Origin: Nereocystis luetkeana
Taxonomy: Eukaryota > Sar > Phaeophyceae > Laminariales > Laminariaceae
Reading direction: 5' to 3'
DNA length: 64,000 nt
NCBI GenBank assembly: GCA_031213475.1
Contig: JARUPZ010000002.1
Coordinates: 12,472,951 to 12,536,950, forward strand
Positions 1-17,785 of this stretch are shown piece after piece. The notes under the pieces are model-generated. The model was not told where the DNA came from. It made no database searches and worked only from the letters and a program-made list of their open reading frames with translations. The position numbers and the translations under genes are program-made. The stretch's first letter is position 1, and each line of letters opens with the position of its first letter.

Positions 1-469
1 GCCCGGACTAGCTACATGAGTGAGGAGGAGTACGCAAAAAGAGGAGCGAGAGGAGGAGTAAGGGGAGCGTGCTGGGACGATAGCTTGTGCCCTAAAGTCA
101 GGCGTACTGTGGTGGCTCTGATCCCTACAAACAGATGGGCGCACGGGCACCTTCGTGCCAAGGAGATCTGTGACTGCGTGTCGTAAAACACGCGAAAAAT
201 CGACAGCGCCACACTACACCCCAGCCTTCGCTCGCTCCCTCGTCGCTCGCCGCTCGTCGCTCGCCACAACGCCCCCCCCCCCCCCCACACCAGAAATCAA
301 AACATCGGAACAAGCGATGCCTCTACGCGATGTGCTGCTGCTGCTGCTGCTGCTGTACTTCTGTTTCACCCGCACGCCTTATATCGAGCCGTTGCTGCTC
401 GACTCGAACTTTTGACGTGGAACCGACCCATGATCACCCCCCCCCCCTGGTTGCGGCGTGCGCGCGCAG
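1..469. other. 5' flank or upstream intron of the TrmB-type gene
   Basis: No exon can be assigned with confidence. A CTG triplet run lies at about 333-354. An ATG at 330 opens a frame running straight into the first recognised methyltransferase exon, but it would give an N-terminus of nine residues dominated by cysteine (the CTG run read in another frame). A good acceptor (CGCAG) at 465-469 instead suggests that the real start lies in an upstream exon, either here (an ATG at 317 is available) or before the window. Poly(C) runs are present near 272-286 and 438-447. Confidence 0.5.
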
Positions 470-7735
<7,266 letters not shown>

Positions 7736-8619
7736 AAGGCCCCCGTCATTTGTTTTGTATTATACCGTACTGGCACCCGCCGTGCCCGCAGATATTAGAG
7801 TAGAGCGCTCGGGGTCGGCCGGCCGTCTGCGCTATATACCGGATAGTGGAAGTGGCTGTAGTGCCGGGGAGGGGGGGGAGCGTCGGTAGTTTTATTTTAT
7901 TTTTTATTTTGTGGCTTTTTTTGTTTGTTCAGAATTGTGGTTAACCCCTTAAGATTTGCAACCAACCTTTTTGTACATGCTACTTGATATTAGCGTGGGA
8001 CTCTTTTTTTCCAGTGGTGTAAGGGTATAAAGGTTGCTCTCTATGGGACGGCTTCGAGTCGAGCCTTTTTTTTTTTTTGTAGTAAAGATGGAAACAGAAA
8101 ATATGTTTTGCTCTTTGAAGAAATGTTTCATACCCAGCCGTCGACAGGCGGTCATCGACGGAGCAGATTATTTGTGATGAAGAATGCGTTATATATGCAA
8201 CGGATTCCGCTCCAGACGTACGTTCATGTGAAGAAATGCTCCGTAAACGTTTGGGATTTCGCGTCAGTCGTCAACGTGCGATCAACGACAATTTTTGTTT
8301 TTTTTTCAACATATTTTTAAAAAGCGTCAACTGTGGGTTCGAGCATCCTCGTTGGATTTGAAACCCAGCTTCGGTTTTGTTTCTGTCAGTTGTGTTGTCC
8401 CCTGCTCTACTGCCGTAGATAAAAACGTTCACATCTATCGTAAGACAGATCGAGGGCACTTCGCCACTACTAGGTAGACTTGAGAAATATTTGATAAAAA
8501 ATATTTTTTTTCTGTTTCCCGTGGTGACGGTATAAACTCTGCTTAAGCCAGTGAAAGACAAAATAAAAAAGTGGAGGGAGTTGGGACGGAGGAAGACTAT
8601 ACAGGCGTAAGACGTTACT

Positions 8620-8848
8620 GGACAGATCGCCGATCCCCGCTTCCGTGATACTAGATGTTTGAGGGCAAGTATACTGTGTAGTAGATATTGTTGCCGGGTG
8701 GGAGCAGTAGAAAATCTGCATGATCTACAGTAAGTAGCACATGTTTCCTTGGGTGGATCTGTACGACACAGATCCTTCACGACAACTCGCAACGGCAGGT
8801 TAGATCTAGATGATCTGCAGTAGTAGACAGATAGATCGTGATCTGTCC
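8620..8848. mobile_element. GGACAGATC-ended inverted-repeat element (about 230 bp)
   Basis: The ends GGACAGATCGCCGATC and GATCGTGATCTGTCC are imperfect inverted repeats. The interior carries GCCGGGTGGGAG, CTGCATGATCTACAG, GCACATGTTTCCT, GGATCTGTAC and CGGCAGGTTAGATCTAGATG, all found in order in the copies at 44399-44600 and 61822-62028 and in diverged copies near 42118 and 42440. No coding capacity. Confidence 0.8.
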
Positions 8849-9183
8849 GATGCGTGAAAACGTTGCCAGAGAGTGGGGGAATTAATGTATAACCCCCCCC
8901 CGGGAAACCTGGGGGCAGGCGTATATACGTCGATATTTCGGTTCCGCCAGGGTCATGGACTGCCCCCCCCAGGCGTGTCGCAGTGTTTTCCTGATGAAGA
9001 TACCTGGTACTGACACGTTTTTAGTTTTTCACGAGCGACGCGATGTTGCAGATTTAACACCGCCGCCCAAAATAGAGGGGCCACTGTTTTTGCTCGGGTG
9101 ATACCGGAGATCCGCGCCGTCCGATTCAAAACCTCCGAGAAAACGTTGTAAATACGTCCGAAAAAAGGCCACTTTTCGAGGCG

Positions 9184-9420
9184 TTCTACGATAAAGGTTC
9201 GCCCTAAATTTTCTGAGGCTCCTCACTAAAAGAAGCTCCATGCCTCACCCGAAAACTGACTTCAGCAAAGATTAAAATGCATCGCGGCGAATAATCCCAT
9301 GGCCCAAGTCTACAAAGCGTATTTTTTCGAAATTAAGATTGACATTCCGACGATTTGGGATCAAGAAACCCCGTCTTTCGGGAAACAAAAAAGCGGAAAT
9401 GTGCTACCTCTATCGTAGAA
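9184..9420. mobile_element. MITE with TTCTACGATA ends (copy 1, 237 bp)
   Basis: Begins TTCTACGATAAAGG and ends CCTCTATCGTAGAA, a 14-bp inverted repeat with one mismatch. The interior is AT-rich and non-coding, and shares long blocks with 11512-11763, for example TCTGAGGCTCCTCACT and GCGGAAATGTGCTACCTC. Confidence 0.85.
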
Positions 9421-9983
9421 TGGGTCTGTCACCCTTTGTTTGCTGTCTTTCCATCTGCGCACACTGCTGGGGTTGACAGGAGAGTTACAAAATCCACCAG
9501 CGCGAGGTCCTGCGTATGTACATATCGAGAACCTTATATATACCCTGTACCAGGGTATATGTTACCGGACGTATTGTGGAACCGATTGCAGTTGCATACG
9601 AGTAGCGACCTCAAAAACGACCATTGTACGACTCGACAACGATAGGCGTTGGCGCGCTGTTTTGTTCCAGTAGGTGTCGCCTTAGTCGTACGTGTACGGT
9701 GATCGAGGAGGTGGTGGTCTGTGTTACGAAGTCGGTTGGGACCTGCCAATTCGGTTAGGCAACCAGCAAAAGCGTCCAACCACTACAGGGAGAGCGTGCA
9801 CCCCAGGTTTCGTTCGAGCGTTTTTGTACGCGCATCAATCGTCATGCTGCTTGCGTGCCGTTCGGTTTCCTTAGTTCGCACTTCCGGCGCATGCATCCTC
9901 TTCTTTCACTATTACTATATGCTCCCCTTTTATACCCCGGCAGCACAGCCGGGCTGCTTCCTTCGTGTGGGCGATGGCGCTCA

Positions 9984-10079
9984 TTAGCCCTTTTAGAACT
10001 GCAGTCCCGTTATGTGGATACACCACTAAAATTATAAGTAATTTGTCTCCCGAACGGGACTGCAGTCCTAAAGGGGTCG
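9984..10079. mobile_element. TTAA-type palindromic MITE, degenerate copy
   Basis: Inverted repeats AGCCCTTTTAGAACTGCAGT and ACTGCAGTCCTAAAGGGG flank a short AT-rich centre. It is a diverged relative of the two intact TTAA-flanked copies at 23957 and 27766; the flanking TTAA has decayed on both sides. Confidence 0.8.
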
Positions 10080-10710
10080 GGATGATTCTGCTCAAATTGT
10101 CATTTAACTTCAACATTTTGTTTTTCAACACGTCCGGAAGCAGGAGGGAGCTGCGGGAGGTGGGAGGGTTGTGGGTCTCAGGCAGCATAATTAATCCACT
10201 TTAATGGTATCATCACACGCCCGCATCGCCAAAAAAAAACAGAAACTACTTCTTGACTCACAACCGCATCGGAGGTACATCTGGAAACAGAGACCAGAGA
10301 TCGTCTCCCATCGCCACCCCACGCAGAGGGGGCAAATCATGCAAATCATCTGTTGCCGCTGATGCCATGATTACTTGCTGTCGTAGTGTACCGGAGGGAG
10401 GGGGACGACTCTCATCAGTGGTTGCCAATGCAATCACTGTTCGTTATAATAGTGTATATACATGCCTGGTTTATACCGGTGTGTGCCTGATCTGAACAGG
10501 TGCAAACGGATACCAGGTGCCAGGTAGTATATGCTTCAGAAATATAAATTCCCACACCGAGGTTATCTAGAGCGAGCGTCTTCGAGTCAATTTGTCTCCT
10601 CGCTTTTTCGAGTCAAATCGTGCCCGGCCATTCACTCGCACCAGGTATATATTACCTACGCCCCCTGCCCCCCCCCCCCCCCCCGACAAACGATCATGGG
10701 TGTATTGTAT

Positions 10711-11208
10711 CGGGTTGGCGTCGGTTGGCGACGACGCTGTAAAACACGCCTCTCACTGCGGGAGCTAGATAACCAGGGTACCGTTTTTGTTTTTGCGGTC
10801 ACCGCGGCTGACGGTCGAGTTATTAAATCATTTTCGTGTGGGGAGAACCTTAACTCCGCACAAGGGGGATGCTCGTATCACGTAGTGTGTATATGGTAAG
10901 GCACCCACGAGGCAGTTACAGAGTAAATCTATTTTGCTGTCGTTTGGAAGTGGCCACACCAGAAAATCAATCAATTCATTGACGCTGTCATCCATATTCA
11001 AGAAAATCCGCCTCAAAAACGGTTCTGAGATGCAGCTCACGCTTCATGCGACTCGCCAGACACCTCACGGCGCTTGGTGCAAGAAATGTCTGCCTGATCG
11101 GTGAAAATCCGGCGTACTCCGTCCCGGCACTGTAAGGGTGCGAGGGTCTATGGTCATACGACTACGGCCATGCATGGTAATGAGTACCTCCCCCCACTCC
11201 CCCCCCTT
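10711..11208 (+). mobile_element. Near full-length poly(C)-tailed element, diverged copy
   Basis: Starts at GGTTGGCGTCGGTTGGC and follows the same order of conserved blocks as the other long copies (CTCACTGCGGGAGCTAGA, CGTATCACGTAGTG, GGTAAGGCACCCA, ACCTCACGGCGC, GGTCTATGGTCATACGACTA), ending in a C-rich tail. No open reading frame spans it. Confidence 0.85.
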
Positions 11209-11511
11209 CCGAACACGTCCATACCACGAGCGACGGGATCGACAGCTAACACAAACGCTTGCACATTATTATTATGACGCGGAGAGAAGGGGCTGGCCCT
11301 TCTGGCGATGAAATGCATGCATCGCTGCCGAAACGTGGGGAGGGGAGAAAAGAGCCCGCCATGTATGCCATCCCGGATCTGAGATACGACTACAGTATCA
11401 AAAAGGAGGGAGAAGAAGAACGGTGAAGTTAACAAATGGGATGACAACACAAAACAAAATAAAACAAAACAAAGCGTACTCGTATCACGGCTCGCAAGCA
11501 CCGAAGAGGCG

Positions 11512-11763
11512 TTCTACGATTGATAGAGGTTCATCCTACTGTAATGTTTCTGAGGCTCCTCACTTAAGGGAGCTCCATACCTAAGCCGAAAACAAACTTC
11601 AGCAAAAATCAAATGGCGTTCCGATGAATATTCCCACATGGCCCCCAAGTATACAAAAACGTTTTTTTTTTCGAAACAAGATTGGCCTTCCGACGATTTT
11701 GGGTTCAGGGATCCCGTCCTGCAGAAAACATTCCAGCGGAAATGTGCTACCTCTATCGTAGAA
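11512..11763. mobile_element. MITE with TTCTACGATA ends (copy 2, 252 bp)
   Basis: Begins TTCTACGATTGATAGAGG and ends CTCTATCGTAGAA. It is co-linear with 9184-9420 but has small insertions. The inverted repeat extends outward in this copy (GCGTTCTACG on the left, CGTAGAACGC on the right). Confidence 0.85.
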
Positions 11764-12847
11764 CGCGTCCGAACCTGAAGCTTCGCTTCTTCGCTCAAAT
11801 ACTCGCCAGCCCCCGAACTTCTTTTTTGAGACTGAAAACAAAAAAGACGAAAACGTCACACACGCATGCGCCATGCGCCCCACCCGCCCCCGTCGGCTCC
11901 TTCTCCACACGGAGAGAGAAAAAAAAAATGCCAGCAGAAGGTTGGGGGATCGCCAAGAGAGCAGCGAGAAAGGGGAATCCGCGGCGAACACCGATGCGCA
12001 GAAGAAGCGTTGGTTGTTTCGCCATTGGGGTGTCTCTTGTGATGATACGTTTCCTTTGAATAAATCAACCCAATCCATGGTGCCTTCCCAAGAGTTAGCC
12101 GAACCCGAGAACTGATTAGATTAAAAGTGGCATTTTGTCCACTTTTTGCTAATTTTGCTCGGGTTGCCTCTTAGGAAGGTTCGATGGGTTGGGGTCATTT
12201 TTTATGTTGGAAACAGATCATCACAAGAAACCCAACCAAACTCTTCGCGAACATCCTAATACTAAAAAAAAAAGGCAGGACCTCGACCGCCACGGGCCTT
12301 AACCCCTTGCGTGCGGATAATTTTTCAAAGTGTGCAAGATAGGGTAGCTCTCGCCAGGAACTCGCGCTGGCGGGTTTTGGAAACTGTCGCCAAACTGTGC
12401 GCGCCGAAACGCGGTGGGGAAATCATGAATCGGAGAACTCGGCGCCCAAGTGTGCATGTTTACTGTCTGCATACGGTTATTTAGGTACACGGGCAGCTGT
12501 GTTGGGTATACAGTCTGTAGTATACCCTTGCAGGAACTGGGACACCGCTCCCTTTTGTTCGCCACCACATCTCACCTACCCCTCTCGCCCTATCTCCTCC
12601 CACTCCCCCCCTTCGGCTGCCTAGCTACCTCCCAGTGCCCGACGACAACGCCAAATTCGAGTTTTAGCAAACCACCAGGTAGAGTTTTGCTTTGACTCCC
12701 CAACCCCTCCCCCCGTCACACCTCCTTCGAATCTCCCGCCATCCTCATCTTCACCCCCCCCCCCCCCCCTACTTCTTCTAGAAACCCCGACATCCTTATC
12801 CTCGTCCCCCCTCCCCGCGTTTTCTTAAAAATCCCCCGTCACCCTTC

Positions 12848-15800
12848 TCATTCACCCGCCGTCTCCTCCCCCGCCTCCCCCTCCCCCTCCTCCTCGATAT
12901 CGACTCCGAGTTGCTGCGCCACCACCTCGGCCGCCATTCCGACCGCCGTGTCGAACATGCTCGCGAACATCTCGTGGTTGTCGCGCGCCGTTGCTGCCGC
13001 CTCTGCTGCCGCCGCCGCCATCACCGAAGCTTTTTCTGCTTGTTCTTGCTCCTGGTCTTGCTCTGCTTCTTCAATGCTTCGTTTTACACCCGCCTCGCCG
13101 TCACCGCCACCGTTGGTGTTTCCGCTGGCTTTGTTACCGTTGGGCCTGTTACCGCTGGCTTTGGTACCGTTGGATTTGTTACCGCTGGTGTTACCGTTGG
13201 TGTCACCACTGGCGTTTCCGTTGATGTCACTGTTGGCGGTGTTACCGTTGACTTCACCGTGGGTTTTCGTCTCGTCCGCGTCGAAGACGCCGTCGTTGTC
13301 GCCGTCGACGTCGCCGTGGGGGTTCGGCGGCAGAATTTCGTTGCTGGCCAAAAACAAGGTCGAAAAAAGAAAAAAATAACAACAACAACAACAACAACAA
13401 AAGCAGCCACATCGAGTATGTCCGTAGCATATAAGGGAGGGAGGAGGGGGCGGACGGGACGGGGACGAGGTTAAAGCAACGAACAAAAAAAACAAACAAA
13501 CTATTAAATACGAGAAATGTATACTCCCGCATATAAAACTATGATCCGAATATGTTAGTTCCTCTCTGGCCGATAATAAAATCACCATCTGGACTCTGAT
13601 GTGAGTACCAAAACGGGGACTATATTCCCGGACAGAGTGGTGCTAGTAGCGCGGTCCAGACGTCTGTCGAACGGGTGACGAATCGGTGGATACACAAACC
13701 GCACCGCACACATGCTGTTACCTTTCGCCATGGTGCCATAGCAATCAGAACCGACGATGGACCCAAAAAGCGCACATCTTCCCATGTTAATGAACCCACA
13801 TTTGCTCTTGATTATATTACTATGGTGCGTTCGCCCGCAATACAGCAGTGTGTTAAGTGTACCAGTGTGATGATGTGTATTTTGTGCTCATGTGTGACAT
13901 TACGGTAGCAATATAGGTGTACATCTGGTAGCAATAATAGGTGAGACATGCCCAAATTCTAAGCGGCCGCGTAAACGAGTAAACTCGCGTCTGCTCGTGA
14001 CGAAACATTTCGGCATAATATCACAACAAAGAGCACCGATCGGCTAGGCTTTTTACCGGAGAAGGAACTCGGCCACCCACTCCGACGACCCTTCCAGGCT
14101 CGCCCACAGCCCCTCTTCCCGCCTCATGTACCAGAAAGCCTCCTCCACGGAGCCTTCCACGGGATCTCTGATCTCATCGGCATGTTCCACTACCTGTCAC
14201 CAGCAAGGCGGGGGAGGGGGGGGGGCGGGGGGGAGGGCGGGGAGACGAGGGGGGGGGGGGGGGGAGGAGGAGGGGCGGGCGGTTAGGGGGGCAGTGCAGA
14301 GACATAAAGAGTGTGTCGCCACAGGTCTGCGCGGCGCGTGCTATCCTCAGATTTTATTGCTGTTTTCCCATCAACTCATCGCCATACTCATCATTGCCGT
14401 AATCCATGAATAGTCCGCCGGGACAAACAAGCCAGCGAACACAGAATGTACCTTGTTACGGTTTCGCTAACACTCTTGTAGGCCCCCTCATCACCGGGAA
14501 GATCACACAACAAAAACGCCTCCCCCCGTAAAAACGTACACCCGATCTACTCACTCACCCACCCACCCACTCGCTCTACCCCTCCCCAACCCCCTAACTA
14601 AGGTTCATTCATAACATGAATATCCCCCCCCCCCCCCTCCCCCCCCCTAAAATATATCAAGTATAGGTTAGGTTGGCGTCGGTTGGCAACGACACTGTAA
14701 AACATGCCGCTCACTACGTGAGATAAGACAACCAGGGTACCGATTTTTTTTTCGGCGGTCGGTTACAGCTGGTTATCGAGTTAGATCGGTATTGCAAGGA
14801 AAACAACCTTTACTCCGCACAAGTAAGTGGGAATGATCGTATCACGTAGTGTTCATGGTAAGGCACCCAAGAGGCAGCTATATAGTGCTCCCATTGCTGT
14901 CTCTAGAATGCCTACTCCGGAAATTAAATCAACTCATTAAAGCTGTCATCCATGTGCAAGTCTGCCTCACAAGCGGTTCTTAGTAGGATGCAGCTCACCC
15001 TTCATGCGACTCGCCAGACACCTCACGGCGCTTCGCGCTTGGTGCAAGCAATGTCTGCCTGGTCGGTGAAAACCCGACATGCTCCGTCCCGGCATTGTAG
15101 GGATGCGAGGGTCAATGGTCATACGACTACGGTCATGCATGAGATCGAGTACATATCTCCTATCGAGTACCCCCCCCCCCCCCCCACCCCCCACCCCCCC
15201 TCCCGCCCAGCCATCCTTCCTCACCTCCCCGAAAATATCTTTGTGCGCGATGTTCCACGCCAAGAAGGGGTTGGCCAGGCAAGCCGCTTGGAGAGCTTCT
15301 TCGGCCACTTCTTTGCCTGCGCCCTCCTCTTCCAGCACGGACCACGCCACGAACTCGATCGCCGCCAGCGACCACGCCATCTCGCACCCGTGGTCGTCGG
15401 GAAACCTGTCGGGGAAGGCCGAGGAGGGGAGGGGTGGGGGGATATACTCGATAGGAGATATGTACTCGATCTCATGCATGGCCGTAGTCGTATGACCATA
15501 GACGAGGGGTGGCGGGGGCAGAGAGAGTGGTGGAGAGGAGGGACGGAGGGACGGAGGGGGGGGGGGAGCAGAACGAGGGGAAGGGAAGCGGTGGGGGGGG
15601 GGGGGTGTACTCGATAGGAGAGATGTACTTGATCTCATGCATGGCCGTAGTCGTATGACCATAGACCCTCGCATCCCTACAATGCCGGGACGGAGCATGT
15701 CGGGTTTTCACCGACCAGGCAGACATTGCTTGCACCAAGCGCGAAGCGCCGTGAGGTGTCTGGCGAGTCGCATGAAGGGTGAGCTGCATCCTACTACGAA

Positions 15801-17754
15801 CCGCTTTTGAGGCGGACTTGCGTATGGACGACAGCTTCAATGAGTTGATTTAATTTCCGGTGTAGGCGGGGGGGGGGAAGAATCGGAGGGGAGGAGGAGT
15901 AGAGAGGAGGACGGGGGGAAGAAGAGGAGGAGGGGAGAAGAGGCGAAAACCGCGTCAGTTCTGAGGCGACGGCTATGGGGCGTCCAAAATAAACAGCCGC
16001 CTTTCTGCTTGGGAGGTTAAACGGAGCGAGATGCAGTAACGCAGTCATTGACACCAGTAGACACCGCTCTTTATTCCTCTTGCGGGGACGCAACGCGAGA
16101 TCGCGTATCTGACAGGGCACGCAACAAGACGCCGCTCACTGGAAGACCCACCACAAACGACAACGGAACGCAGCCCAATGCAAGCAAGAGAACAAACGTG
16201 TGTGTGCGCACGTTTTTTTTTTCTCTCTTACCACAAGAGAACAACGCGAAAAGGCCGCCACAAAACAAAACGACCAACGAGCAAGGAAATCGACGAAAAA
16301 GGAACATCGACACGTATCGAAAAAGAGCAAGAACAACGAGATCACAACCAACCTATTTCAGGCGCGGGGGAGAGCTGTGTACGAACGATTTTGTGATACG
16401 AACAAGCCAACATACACATGAACACCACAGCGACAGCACGCCTTGCGTAAAAACAGACAGACCGACACATAAAGTGTGTATCATACGCACTACTGGTATA
16501 TACCAGGTACCGGCATATCGTACCGTACACATCTGCGGGAGTCTACAGAGAGTAGATGTCGCTACTAATGGGTACTCGCGCATGCAGGATATTTTGTCAC
16601 TGTCGTCAACTTATGTGCGCTGATCGGTGGGATGTTAACAGCGACTTTGCAAGGGGTCTCTATTTTTTTTTCTTGGCGCGGTTTTAAATTAGAAACTTGC
16701 AATTCGTTCGTTGCAGCGTACTAGCGTGAAAACAAATACAAGACACATAAACCTGGTGCTGTTAAACAAAACAAACAACTCACCGGGCGATGACGGCACG
16801 AGCCTCGTCCGCACGGCCCGCATCCATGAGCAGCCGGACCAACCCCCTCCTTGCCATCACGTGGTCGGCCGGGTCGAGGTCAAGGCATCTGTCGGCGCAT
16901 TACATAATATTACATATGACAAGGGCCGGGGAACAGGTTTTTTAGCCGGAAGGACGGACGGGACCTGAAGGTCGAGGTTGAGGTGCCGTCAGGAGTCGGG
17001 TTAGGTTAGGTTAGATCAGGTGGTGGGTTATTATGTCTTATTTTGGGTTGGGATGTGTTGGGTTGGGTTGGGTTGGATTGGGTTGGGCTGCGTTGGGTTG
17101 GGTTGAATTGGGCTTGTAGGCGAGTGCAGCTGGCGGAGCGAACGCAAGGTTTGCTATCACGAGGCGAGGCCTGTTGCACGGTAATCGACAACAACAACAA
17201 CAACAACAACAATACCGTATGGTAGCGCGGCGAATCCTGTTCGCAGCAGCTACGATGGCCCGCGGTTTGCGGGAAACAACACAATAGCAGAGCGGGCGCT
17301 CCGAAAAACATCGACAAGTAACAGAAACTATGGCAGCATCAATCCCACAATGTTGCCCAGACGAGGGCAGGAACAACAGAAAACAAAACGATACACCAAA
17401 ACCCGAGATCAGTTCATTAACGTGACAAAACATGAACAAAATTGAAGGCCGGCGGCCGCGGCCCACCTTTGGTATCGCGAACACGCCTCATTCGACTTGG
17501 ACTCCTTGCCTTCGTCGTGCAGCGCTCGAGCCAGCTGATGGTTCAAATCTGACAAGCGCCGATCGAAGGAGCCGGCCGATCGATCGCGACAAAAACGATA
17601 AAACACAACAAACAAGCCAGACGACAAAAAGCAATAAAAAATACGTGCAGTTCTTATTAATAGTACATCCTACAGCGATACACCAGGCACCGGTATGAAT
17701 TAGGCTGTGCGCTCAAGAAGTTGGTCGCCCCGACCACACGGATGAACACATACG

Positions 17755-17785
<31 letters not shown>

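Larger units (their letters stand above)
7736..12847. other. Intergenic region between two convergent genes
   Basis: No exon is recognisable on either strand. The interval holds the 3' flanks of the methyltransferase gene (+) and the TPR-like gene (-), plus dispersed elements at 8620-8848, 9184-9420, 9984-10079, 10711-11208 and 11512-11763. The rest is unassigned. Open frames such as the minus-strand frame at 11599-12078 lack family motifs and have repeat-derived composition. Confidence 0.7.

Noticed and set aside
14672-15867. Open frames on both strands across this interval
   Set aside because: They arise from two inverted copies of the poly(C) element; only 15225-15405 on the minus strand is a real exon.
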